This document shows, piece by piece, positions 12,603 through 19,396 of a DNA stretch of 26,251 nt. Numbering within the stretch: position 1 is the first letter of the stretch; the number at the start of each line of letters is the position of its first letter. The stretch is from IMG/VR virus record IMGVR_UViG_3300030104_006133, positions 1-26,251 of that record; one strand, given 5' to 3'. Position numbers and translations under genes: made by a program. The stretch is from a virus. Under the pieces are notes generated by a model. The model was not told where the DNA came from. It saw nothing but the letters and a program-made list of their open reading frames with translations, and searched no databases.

Positions 12603-12973
12603 AAAAACCAATAAAAATAGTATTGCCAAATCTGCCACCTAAGGAAGCTAACCCTAACAGTAACTCACATTTCTACACACGTTCTCGTGTACGCAGAGAG
12701 CAACATGAACAGATGATTGGGTATGTACTGGAACAAGGAAGACCTGATAAACCTTTTGATAAAGCACACATCACTATAACGTGGCGTGCTAAAGATAAAA
12801 GAACACGGGACATCGACAACTTGCTCTCAGCGATGAAAGGTAGCATTGATGGACTTGTAGAAGCAGATGTATTAGTAGATGACTCAGCTAAACATCTGTC
12901 TTACACCTTGTTCTATGAGTGGGGAGATGACGTTACAGAGAATGAAACTATTCTTGAGATTACAGAAGCATGA
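12593..12973 (+). CDS. rusA: RusA-family Holliday junction resolvase
   Basis: This 126-residue protein matches RusA, the small dimeric endonuclease that resolves Holliday junctions, in length and motif. The key block is TRDIDNLLSAMKGSIDGLVE with D73, D75 and N76, then DVLVDDSAKHL with D96 and D97. These correspond to the acidic metal-binding residues of RusA. The conserved lysine is not at its usual place, four residues after the second aspartate (a serine here); K82 three residues further on may take its role. Strands ITITWRA and YTLFYEW flank the motif. The gene overlaps both neighbours and belongs to the recombination/replication operon. Confidence 0.85.
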   Translation: MAIKKPIKIVLPNLPPKEANPNSNSHFYTRSRVRREQHEQMIGYVLEQGRPDKPFDKAHITITWRAKDKRTRDIDNLLSAMKGSIDGLVEADVLVDDSAKHLSYTLFYEWGDDVTENETILEITEA

Positions 12974-13185
12974 AGTGTACTCATCACTACATAGTCGAAC
13001 CGCCAGACGGATCAAGTACAGGTAACGGACTTGTATCCATAGGAGTTTGCAAAAATTGTGGCGATAAAAAGATTCACTCAAATGATTATGACGCTGAGAA
13101 GGTAACCCTTAGACAGATAAGAAAAGGACAATGGAGAAAGATTAAAAACTTTGTAATTGGAAACGGAACACCGAGAGTTAAATGA
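12970..13185 (+). CDS. Small Cys/His metal-binding protein (71 aa)
   Basis: The 71-residue product begins MKCTHHYIVEPPDG and has SIGVCKNCGDKKIHSND near residues 23-39. The four ligands C3, H5/H6, C27 and C30 suggest a zinc site. The order C-x-HHY-x-IEPP-DG-x-G-x-CK-x-CG recalls a frequent small domain in phages and some bacteria (including Chloroflexota) that often stands near DNA-binding proteins. The C-terminal half is basic (RQIRKGQWRKIKNF). It overlaps the resolvase and the methyltransferase by ATGA junctions. The function is unknown; nucleic acid binding is plausible. Confidence 0.7.
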   Translation: MKCTHHYIVEPPDGSSTGNGLVSIGVCKNCGDKKIHSNDYDAEKVTLRQIRKGQWRKIKNFVIGNGTPRVK

Positions 13186-13709
13186 GCAATGTGGTTACAC
13201 CTACCTACAATACAATCAGCATCTGCTCCGGATACGGAGGAATTGAACTTGGACTCAATCAGGTTATCTCAGCTCGAACAATCTGCTATGTGGAAATCGA
13301 AGTTTCGGCAGCAACGATCTTGGCTACTCGTATGGAAGAAGGACATATCGATAAAGCGCCTATCTGGTCTAACCTTAAAACCTTCGACCCTAAACCATGG
13401 CGTGGAAAAGTGGATATCCTCACAGGTGGATTCCCATGTCAGCCATTCAGTATTGCAGGGAAAAGAAAAGAACAAGACGATGATAGAAACCTCTGGCCAG
13501 ATGTCGCAAAACTCATTAGGGGACTTGGGGTTCCAATCGTCTTTCTTGAAAATGTTCCCGGAATCCTTAGATACTACTGGGACACCATACGACCTGAACT
13601 ACGAGAGATGGGTTACGAAGTTACGGAAGGACTCTTCACGGCGGCAGAAACAGGCGCACCTCATAAAAGAGAAAGACTTTTTATCATGGCGTACTCCACA
13701 AGCATCTAA
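13182..13709 (+). CDS. Cytosine-5 DNA methyltransferase, motifs I-VIII only
   Basis: The 175-residue ORF shows the catalytic half of a C5-cytosine methyltransferase: SAM-binding motif I SICSGYGGIE (13-22), motif IV GGFPCQPFS with the nucleophile C86, motif VI LENVPG (E123-N124-V125), and motif VIII GAPHKRERLFIMA (158-170). It then stops at 13707-13709. The target recognition domain and motifs IX-X are missing from this reading. This frame has many stops until 14103, where a second ORF in the same frame supplies motif X. The DNA between is open only in the +1 frame. The start has an ATGA junction with the gene before. It may be one subunit of a split enzyme, a frameshifted gene, or half of a frameshift-fused product. 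Confidence 0.82.
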   Translation: MSNVVTPTYNTISICSGYGGIELGLNQVISARTICYVEIEVSAATILATRMEEGHIDKAPIWSNLKTFDPKPWRGKVDILTGGFPCQPFSIAGKRKEQDDDRNLWPDVAKLIRGLGVPIVFLENVPGILRYYWDTIRPELREMGYEVTEGLFTAAETGAPHKRERLFIMAYSTSI

Positions 13710-14325
13710 TCTGGGAAGTCGAAACAAAGGATATGGAAAAGTGTTAAACGAAGAAGCTAAAAACTGGCCAACACCAAGGGCCAGAGATGATTTTGGGCCA
13801 CAGCGATCTATGGTTGATGGGCAATGTATCTCTCCTGATGGTCAAAGATGGGGGCTTGATCTTCCTATGGCTGCTGTAAACTGGCCTACTCCAACGACTC
13901 AAAAAATTTCACATAAAGACATGGAAGTAAATGAGAAGGGTCGGAGAATGACTAAAGATAAAAAAGATAGTCACTCCCTCAACTTACAAGATACAACTGC
14001 TAACTGGACCACGCCTTTAGCGGATGACACAGGAATGAGAAAAAAGAAATTCGCCCAAGGTGGCACCGCATTGTCATTGCAGGCATTAGAGGAGGAAAAA
14101 TCATGGCCGACACCGGAAATTTACCCGTCTATCCCCCCGGACCCAAAGAAACAGATAGATGGACACACATGCTCAGTATCGTGCCGAAGGCTCAACCCAC
14201 ATTTTGCCGAGTGGTTGATGGGGCTATGTCTGGGGTGGACATCCGTCTCAGAGCCATTGGAAACGGAGTCGTTCCAAGCGTGGCAGCAATTGCTTTCAGA
14301 ACTCTTGCAAAAAATCTCGGATTAA
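13189..14325 (+). CDS. Overlapping +1-frame ORF with WPTP-type repeats, methyltransferase locus
   Basis: This 378-codon ORF fully overlaps the methyltransferase halves in another frame. Its last 200 residues contain repeated W-x-TP motifs: SWRTPQASN, NWPTPRARDD, NWPTPTTQK, NWTTPLADD and SWPTPEIYP. They are followed by LNPHFAEWLMGLCLGWTS, the usual end of WPTP proteins I recall next to phage cytosine methyltransferases. Between 13710 and 14102 it is the only open frame. The 5' 500 bases overlap motifs I-VIII and the 3' 220 bases overlap motif X. Either it is an overprinted gene, or its middle part is the target recognition region of the methyltransferase, reached by a +1 shift near the T5 run at 13678-13682. 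The true start is uncertain. Confidence 0.55.
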   Translation: MWLHLPTIQSASAPDTEELNLDSIRLSQLEQSAMWKSKFRQQRSWLLVWKKDISIKRLSGLTLKPSTLNHGVEKWISSQVDSHVSHSVLQGKEKNKTMIETSGQMSQNSLGDLGFQSSFLKMFPESLDTTGTPYDLNYERWVTKLRKDSSRRQKQAHLIKEKDFLSWRTPQASNLGSRNKGYGKVLNEEAKNWPTPRARDDFGPQRSMVDGQCISPDGQRWGLDLPMAAVNWPTPTTQKISHKDMEVNEKGRRMTKDKKDSHSLNLQDTTANWTTPLADDTGMRKKKFAQGGTALSLQALEEEKSWPTPEIYPSIPPDPKKQIDGHTCSVSCRRLNPHFAEWLMGLCLGWTSVSEPLETESFQAWQQLLSELLQKISD

Positions 14326-14363
14326 ATTCTTTAATTAAACATTCATCCAATATGAAGACCTAG
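14103..14363 (+). CDS. Cytosine-5 DNA methyltransferase C-terminal part, motif X
   Basis: This 86-residue ORF is in the same frame as the 13182 ORF. It begins with YPPGPKETDRW and carries CRVVDGAMSGVDIRLRAIGN followed by GVVPSVAAIAF, the motif IX/X end of phage Dcm-type enzymes, which completes the SAM pocket. A strong ribosome site (GAGGAGG, 7 bases before the ATG at 14103) argues that it is translated on its own. Split C5 methyltransferases are known: M.AquI, and M.EcoHK31I, whose second polypeptide is encoded in an overlapping frame. Alternatively it is the detached tail of a broken gene. It is the last gene of the rightward operon. Confidence 0.7.
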   Translation: MADTGNLPVYPPGPKETDRWTHMLSIVPKAQPTFCRVVDGAMSGVDIRLRAIGNGVVPSVAAIAFRTLAKNLGLNSLIKHSSNMKT

Positions 14364-14435
14364 AGTCGTTCGTAAAAAACGCTCTCCGTGGCTCACAGAC
14401 TTGTCGTAGTCGTGGGTATGTTGTGCGATTTGTGC
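14361..14435. other. Convergent junction between early and late operons
   Basis: This short non-coding space separates the converging operons. AGAG-CGTT and AACG-CTCT arms (about 14361-14384) can form a bulged hairpin with an A-rich loop. No T-rich terminator is clear. Confidence 0.4.
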
Positions 14436-14627
14436 CTAAGCTGCTTTAGCTTTAACAGGGTCTTGTATAGCTTTCACAAGTTTCCAAAACTTAGACATAA
14501 GCTTTGATCGCTCTGCTTGAGAGATCGATCCGTCATCCCGGATTGATTTCTCAATTTCCTGTATCAACTCAACTGCTACCGGCAACACATGAGAATACTG
14601 CATCGCCAACTTCATTGCTTTGAACAT
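14436..14627 (-). CDS. Hypothetical helical protein (63 aa)
   Basis: This 63-residue product is helical, with alternating hydrophobic and charged residues (SHVLPVAVELIQEIEKSIRD, then ISQAERSKLMSKFWKLVKAI). It is not clearly membrane-spanning. AAAGGAGA lies 8 bases before the ATG. It is the last gene of the leftward late operon, 24 bases after the small two-helix membrane protein, at the place where lysis-related genes often lie. I do not recognise a family. Confidence 0.65.
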   Translation of the reverse strand: MFKAMKLAMQYSHVLPVAVELIQEIEKSIRDDGSISQAERSKLMSKFWKLVKAIQDPVKAKAA

Positions 14628-14651
14628 AACGTTCTCCTTTGCTCTTTAGAG

Positions 14652-14828
14652 CTATTCGTTTTCTAAAACTTTTAGTGACACGCCACCTAGGAATCCAAAC
14701 AAGGACCCTAGGACAGCGGTTACAATTTCGGTTGCTTCCATTTTGTAGCCAATATACAAAGCGAAAATACTGAAGCCTGTCGCTAACAGCATACTTAGAA
14801 GTATTTGTGGTCGAATTTTTCCTATCAT
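14652..14828 (-). CDS. Small two-helix membrane protein, holin-like (58 aa)
   Basis: The 58-residue ORF starts at the ATG 14826-14828 with AGGAG 8 bases upstream. Two hydrophobic segments are clear: ILLSMLLATGFSIFALYIGY (residues about 9-28) and IVTAVLGSLFGFLGGVSL (about 35-52), separated by a short polar turn (KMEATE). Size and topology fit class II holins, which open the inner membrane at lysis. The sequence alone cannot separate a holin from other small phage membrane proteins, and no endolysin neighbour was found. It overlaps the preceding gene by 4 bases (ATGA). Confidence 0.65.
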   Translation of the reverse strand: MIGKIRPQILLSMLLATGFSIFALYIGYKMEATEIVTAVLGSLFGFLGGVSLKVLENE

Positions 14829-14995
14829 TTGTTTTCTCCTACATGAAATATCTGCCGATGATCGAGCATCCGAGCAGCTATATCTCTGTACTTATCTTCT
14901 AAATTGCTCTGATCTTTCAAATATTGCAAAGAATCTTTTTGCGAATCTAACCATTTACAGGTATCGCATTCTCGTTTTGTTTGATTAGCTACCAT
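14825..14995 (-). CDS. Hypothetical 56-aa protein with CxxC
   Basis: This small ORF runs from the ATG at 14993-14995 to a TGA overlapping the next ATG. The 56-residue product starts MVANQTKRECDTCKWLDSQ with a CDTC pair (C10, C13) and continues as a charged amphipathic helix. The ATG comes 2 bases after the stop of the 314-residue membrane protein. There is no good ribosome site, so translational coupling is likely. It lies in the presumed lysis or membrane module. The function is unknown; a coiled-coil partner of a neighbouring membrane protein is possible. Confidence 0.6.
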   Translation of the reverse strand: MVANQTKRECDTCKWLDSQKDSLQYLKDQSNLEDKYRDIAARMLDHRQIFHVGENK

Positions 14996-14997
14996 AT

Positions 14998-15942
14998 TTA
15001 TTTGACACTTACGTTCCTTTCAACAATGTTGTTTATGCTTGGTATAGAACTTACTTTTACAGTGCCAACTGATCCATCTGTAGAGCCTATTCTGAAACTG
15101 GCATTATCAATTCCTGTCCCATTTCCAAAAATAGATCGATCAGTATCTGTACCTTTAATCACAACTGAACTGCAGGTTAGGTTAGCTAAGTTAATCCCTG
15201 TGTTAAATGCAGAGACTCTTTCAAATCTAATTGTTCCAATAGTAGTTGTGGCAGTTCCGGAGTTCTGGATAATAATTCGGTCAACATCCACTCCAGATAC
15301 TTCAGGTATATTTAATGCTCCTCTGGTACTTCCAAAGCGATAATCTACCGGGTCGTTTGAAAGAGTTCCATTTATAGATACTCCATCAGCTGTAGTAGTT
15401 CCGACAGATAATGAATAAATAGTTGATGTCCCTAGTTTAAATGTAGGTGATTCGACATCTATGATCTCTAGTTTTTCGCATACGATTGAACCACTTCCAG
15501 TACTGGATATAGATATTGCATCAGTAAAGCTAGGGCTATCGGCACCGACATTAACATCTGTAAATATAATGTCTTGGATTCTTGCTCCCCCAACTTCTAA
15601 AAATAGAGTTTGAGTTGGCTGAGAATTTCTTTGACCTTCTCCAATTGTTTTTAAATCTCTAGCCTGAGAAGCACCTGCATCATAAATTGCAGGTTCAGGA
15701 TATACTGGCACTTGATCTAATCCCTCTATGGAAAAATAAATAGCACCAGATATAACTAGCGTAGAAACAAGTAATGCAGAAGCAACAATAGATTTACTTC
15801 TTTTGCCCAAATTTAATCCTGTAATGGTTGGGCTTTTTAAATTAAAAGAAATCGGTAAAGTTATTTTAAATTTAATTAAAGGTATGCTGAGGGTTGGGAA
15901 GTGAATCTGTCTCTCTTTAATTATTAATTTCCATTTTTTCAT
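14998..15942 (-). CDS. Membrane-anchored beta-rich protein (314 aa)
   Basis: Residues 1-50 are basic with amphipathic repeats (KFKITLPISFNLK). Residues 51-71 (SIVASALLVSTLVISGAIYF) form one membrane helix. The remaining 240 residues are Ser/Thr/Gly-rich with regular short beta strands (SVGTTTADGVSINGTLS, RIIIQNSGTATTTIGTIRF), as in beta-solenoids. The predicted topology is an inside tail and a large periplasmic or extracellular domain. A perfect AGGAGGT ribosome site precedes the ATG by 5 bases. It lies among small membrane proteins downstream of the tail genes. It could be a superinfection exclusion protein, a spanin-like envelope protein or a membrane-tethered tail-fibre paralogue. No family is recognised. 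Confidence 0.75.
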   Translation of the reverse strand: MKKWKLIIKERQIHFPTLSIPLIKFKITLPISFNLKSPTITGLNLGKRSKSIVASALLVSTLVISGAIYFSIEGLDQVPVYPEPAIYDAGASQARDLKTIGEGQRNSQPTQTLFLEVGGARIQDIIFTDVNVGADSPSFTDAISISSTGSGSIVCEKLEIIDVESPTFKLGTSTIYSLSVGTTTADGVSINGTLSNDPVDYRFGSTRGALNIPEVSGVDVDRIIIQNSGTATTTIGTIRFERVSAFNTGINLANLTCSSVVIKGTDTDRSIFGNGTGIDNASFRIGSTDGSVGTVKVSSIPSINNIVERNVSVK

Positions 15943-15966
15943 CAGAACCTCCTGTTAATTAAGTTC

Positions 15967-16221
15967 TTATTTTTTGTTTCCCATGTCTTCAAAAATCTTT
16001 GTTAACCCTGCAGAAACGGGCAAAGTCATCACGGCCAAAGCTGTTAACAAACCCTCGATATTCTCCAAGGTCTCCTGAGACGTTGTAGCACTCCAAATTA
16101 TTCGTGCGGCAAGGAAAAGCCAAGTAAAAACAATAGGAGAAAAAATAACTAACACTATTAGTTCACGACCCGTAATAGTCGTAGCTTCTTTCACTTCTTT
16201 TTGTTTTTTTTCAGATGTCAT
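15967..16221 (-). CDS. Two-helix membrane protein (84 aa), holin candidate
   Basis: The 84-residue product has a charged N-terminus (TSEKKQKEVKEA), a first membrane helix at about 20-44 (LIVLVIFSPIVFTWLFLAAR), a loop with acidic residues, and a second helix at about 56-74 (GLLTALAVMTLPVSAGL). The size and topology are those of holins. The ATG overlaps the stop of the coiled-coil membrane gene (TAATG), which suggests that the two products act together. It is the stronger of the two holin candidates by length. The alternative is a small membrane protein in entry exclusion. Confidence 0.7.
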   Translation of the reverse strand: MTSEKKQKEVKEATTITGRELIVLVIFSPIVFTWLFLAARIIWSATTSQETLENIEGLLTALAVMTLPVSAGLTKIFEDMGNKK

Positions 16222-16415
16222 TACCCACCTCTAAATTTGATAGCTAAATATGCTGAAACTCCTATAGATATTCCTGTAACTATTATTCCTAAAACTCCTA
16301 ATTTTTTTGTTCTTTGCATTGCTCTCCTTTTTTCTAGGTCTATCCTTGCAAATATCTTTTGCAAGTCTTGAACTTGATTACGTAGTCGTTGTTGTTCTTG
16401 ATCTTTGTAATCCAT
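16221..16415 (-). CDS. Coiled-coil membrane protein (64 aa), spanin- or XhlA-like
   Basis: I start this at the ATG 16413-16415 (MDYKDQEQQR), with GAGG 5 bases upstream; an in-frame GTG two codons earlier is less likely. Residues 5-38 form a charged coiled coil (RNQVQDLQKIFARIDLEKRR). A C-terminal membrane helix follows (LGVLGIIVTGISIGVSAYLA, about 41-60), ending in KFRGG. This coiled-coil then one-helix layout is similar to hemolysin-XhlA-type phage proteins that accompany holins. Family membership is by architecture only. It overlaps the holin candidate by one base. Confidence 0.65.
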   Translation of the reverse strand: MDYKDQEQQRLRNQVQDLQKIFARIDLEKRRAMQRTKKLGVLGIIVTGISIGVSAYLAIKFRGG

Positions 16416-16424
16416 AACCACCTC

Positions 16425-16757
16425 TTAACTCTCTCCAGACTTAGGTATTTTTCCTTGATTAATAGCGTGTCTTTTAACTGCTTTCATTTGAGCAATTCCC
16501 AAATGTGTAAGCCCACCAAATCCTGCTATTCCACGATTGTTAAATTCTTGAAAACTGTCTTTCTTTTTTCCTACACCTTTAGCTTTCCATTCTTTCGCCC
16601 AGGTGTTTGCATAATTAGTAACCATAAGCACAACATCTTCCGGATAATCGTGACGTTGCAACATGTCATCAAGTGCTCTTTTGATACGAGCCAAAGCCTT
16701 ATCGTTTTCTTCTCCGACCAATTTAGCCAAAGGCATTCTTCCTTCAGGTATTTTCAT
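16425..16757 (-). CDS. Hypothetical soluble protein (110 aa)
   Basis: A longer reading is open to 16835, but the ATG at 16755-16757 (MKIPEGRMPLAKL) is preferred because it has AAGGTGG upstream and a 4-base ATGA overlap with the 880-residue gene. The product is basic and helical (LVGEENDKALARIKRALDDM, then NYANTWAKEWKAKGVGKKKD), with a Gly-rich turn NNRGIAGFGGLTHLG. I do not recognise it. Its place between the largest tail protein and the membrane cluster may mean tail completion or lysis. No muramidase or amidase motif is visible. Confidence 0.65.
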   Translation of the reverse strand: MKIPEGRMPLAKLVGEENDKALARIKRALDDMLQRHDYPEDVVLMVTNYANTWAKEWKAKGVGKKKDSFQEFNNRGIAGFGGLTHLGIAQMKAVKRHAINQGKIPKSGES

Positions 16758-19396
16758 GATGCCACCTTCTCTATAAGTGTTAATGTACAAAGTCCCGATC
16801 TTTCTGCTAATGAGTTTGGACCACCTGCTTCCCATGTTTTTAACCCATAGGAAAAGCTACTTCTCTCTCTGTCTGCAGCTACAAATTTATCGACTGCTCC
16901 AAACTTAAAACTAATTTGTGCAACGCTGTTAATTAATGTTTCTAAATTAGAAATTACTGTTTCTATTGACTGTCCTGTCTGCTGTGCAGTTGCATCTATA
17001 TCGACAACCATCTGATGTTCATATGCAGTAGTAGGAGATACGTATCCCTCGACTACAATATCTCGTAATTTGGGTGTATCAGTATTTGTATTGCCACGAT
17101 TGATATTTAATCTGAGTGCCATATTTTTAGCTGATACTCCTGCACCTGACGCAAACGGAAGTTTAGATGTGGCAGATGTAATATCGCCTAGGTCAGTTGT
17201 CAGCGCTGCATTATCTAAACCATAGTCAACATTGATATATTCTTTATCGGATCCCGTAGAAGAATCTAAGTCATCTGCAATGACATGAGCATTTAAGAAG
17301 TTCTTATTTTCCTGTGGGATACCTAAATCAAAGAATGGTAAATCTATGGTTCCTGATTGTCCTGCGCTATGGTCTTCTCTTTTTAGTGCTACTCCACTTG
17401 CAGGGTTAGTTAATGGATATTCAATATAATGTGATGTAGATGTACTAGTTCCTGTAGAAATATTGTAATGAAGTAAAGGTGTACCTATACCGCCATCGTC
17501 TGCACTAGATATATCCATCCATTGTATTTCTCTATCAGCTGTAGAACTTCTTGCTATATGATGCCAACCTCTGCCGTTCCAACACAAAATGCGACCATTG
17601 CGACTTGCAGCTCCACCACCTACTGATGCAAATAAAAAATCACCTGCCGAAACTAATTTTTTAAAACTACCTAATAAATCTGATGGAACACCATCTCCGT
17701 AATCCAATCCAAATCCGGCTTCTAAAGTTTTTGTGTTATTTGTATTTGTAAGTCTCCTCATACCTGCAGCAGTATTAGTGTCTGCTCCAACCGGGTACCA
17801 TAAGGCTCCTTGATGAACAATCATGTCCCGACAATTGTCAGCAGAACCTGACATCTTATCTACATGTTCAATTGTCCAGTTTGTTGGTGCCGTATCACAT
17901 TCATAAAGTCCGGTTTCAGTTCCTATATATAACTTCTGTTCCCCATCAGTACCTGTCATTACGGCAAGTCCCTTAATTCCGGAAGTAGAATATATATTTA
18001 CGGCTGCTCCGGCTGCGTCATTTTCTATAGTCCAGTTATCGCCATCATCTGTTGACCTAAAAAATACAATTTTAGAATTTGTTTCATCCCATATAGCAGC
18101 AATTAATTCACCGCCAATTTCCGCTAGTTTGCCTGCGTCAATACTTTCTCCGGCTGTAACAGAGTTAAGTAATACATGAGAACCTAATTGTCCTGTACTA
18201 GATGCTGTCCATGTAGCACCATCTGTTGAAACACTTACATGAAACTCATCATTAGCTAGAAAAAGTGCAACTAAATTAGGGCCGCTAACAGCTAAATCTA
18301 GTGGCATTAATCCACCTTTAAATCTCATAGTTTGAACAGCGTGAGCAAATGAAGTTGAAGAAAATGTTTGAACTTGTGTTAATGAAGTATCAGGCGAATA
18401 ATTTCTTGTGACTCTTGCTTGCCCTGTAGTAGTGGAATTTATAGATGTTCCACCTGTGCCTGCAGCAGGAGCTGTACCTGATGCTTCTATAAATGCCATA
18501 TCAAACCCAACGTCACCTATTGTTACTGTAATTGCAGAGGTATTTGTTGAGGTTGCATTACTATCGCTATTAGATGTTCCACCTGAAACAGCACTAGATA
18601 CATTGTTTAAAGCAACTACAATTGCAGTTCCTCTACCACCACTCATATCTCCAGAAAAAGTTGCTACAGCACTAGCAGTTCCAACAGCAGGGTTTGCTAT
18701 ACCAAACACAGTAACAATGTTATCGTCAGTTCCATCAGTACCTGCTGTACGTAATTTACTCATAGCAGAACCGCCAAAAGTAGCACTATCAGTAGTTCTG
18801 TGGCTACTAGTTTTACGAGTTCCTACAAACAAAAGAACATATCTGTCTTCTCCTGCGGTAGCTACATCAACAGAAACTGAAGTTCCTGATGTAACACTAG
18901 CATTAGCTGACCCTGTCACATAACCTCCATGTGAATGTAAGTTATCAACTTCGCCTGCTTCTTCCCATTGAGGGTCATCGTCACTATCAAACTTAGCACA
19001 TGAGATTTCATGTCCAGTTGTGTCTTCAAATAACGCAAACAACGTACCTTTAAATTCTGCTGATGCCCTTATTCTTTCAAGACCTGTATGACTTGCAGTT
19101 GTTGATAGTAATGGTAGGTATATAGTTTCAAATCTTGTCTCAGATGTAGAGTTCCAAAACCTCTTATATTCTTCTGGGTCAAATGCTTTGTCAGATGATA
19201 TTTTGTTTGAGCCAAATCCATTCATTAAATTAGGAATAACAAATGATTCATACGGAGCCGTATCTTCCGGTCTTGTGCGACCAGTTTCTCTTATCGGCTG
19301 AATGTATTGCTGTACAGGGCGTGTAGTTACCTTACTGCCATCTTTATCGCCCACTAAAGCATATCCGTTTGAATTTATTTCTACGTCAAGTGACAT
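16754..19396 (-). CDS. Large tail protein with Asp-box propeller and inserted domain (880 aa)
   Basis: This is the largest protein of the window. Residues 1-150 form a start module. Residues about 160-355 are a Ser/Thr/Gly/Ala-rich domain with the pattern YVLLFVGT, ATFGGSAMSK, VTVFGIANPAVGTASAVATF and RGTAIVVALNNVS, which looks like an inserted beta sandwich. Residues about 365-640 have Asp-box (BNR) signatures, VSTDGATW (about 389-396) and RSTDDGDNW (447-455), typical of sialidase-type propellers. The last 200 residues include RDIVVEGYV and a helical segment (IETVISNLETLINSV), then a compact end. It is probably a tail-tip or receptor-interacting protein. The neighbours upstream and downstream overlap with it. 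Confidence 0.78.
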   Translation of the reverse strand: MSLDVEINSNGYALVGDKDGSKVTTRPVQQYIQPIRETGRTRPEDTAPYESFVIPNLMNGFGSNKISSDKAFDPEEYKRFWNSTSETRFETIYLPLLSTTASHTGLERIRASAEFKGTLFALFEDTTGHEISCAKFDSDDDPQWEEAGEVDNLHSHGGYVTGSANASVTSGTSVSVDVATAGEDRYVLLFVGTRKTSSHRTTDSATFGGSAMSKLRTAGTDGTDDNIVTVFGIANPAVGTASAVATFSGDMSGGRGTAIVVALNNVSSAVSGGTSNSDSNATSTNTSAITVTIGDVGFDMAFIEASGTAPAAGTGGTSINSTTTGQARVTRNYSPDTSLTQVQTFSSTSFAHAVQTMRFKGGLMPLDLAVSGPNLVALFLANDEFHVSVSTDGATWTASSTGQLGSHVLLNSVTAGESIDAGKLAEIGGELIAAIWDETNSKIVFFRSTDDGDNWTIENDAAGAAVNIYSTSGIKGLAVMTGTDGEQKLYIGTETGLYECDTAPTNWTIEHVDKMSGSADNCRDMIVHQGALWYPVGADTNTAAGMRRLTNTNNTKTLEAGFGLDYGDGVPSDLLGSFKKLVSAGDFLFASVGGGAASRNGRILCWNGRGWHHIARSSTADREIQWMDISSADDGGIGTPLLHYNISTGTSTSTSHYIEYPLTNPASGVALKREDHSAGQSGTIDLPFFDLGIPQENKNFLNAHVIADDLDSSTGSDKEYINVDYGLDNAALTTDLGDITSATSKLPFASGAGVSAKNMALRLNINRGNTNTDTPKLRDIVVEGYVSPTTAYEHQMVVDIDATAQQTGQSIETVISNLETLINSVAQISFKFGAVDKFVAADRERSSFSYGLKTWEAGGPNSLAERSGLCTLTLIEKVAS

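Noticed and set aside
13670-13690. A classical -1 slippery heptamer at the methyltransferase frame change
   Set aside because: The required change is +1, and the T run does not fit X-XXY-YYZ in the reading frame. A +1 slip or an indel remains possible.
16425-16835. Longer start for the gene ending at 16425
   Set aside because: The extra 26 codons lie inside the 880-residue gene and have no ribosome site. The internal ATG at 16757 has one and gives an ATGA overlap.
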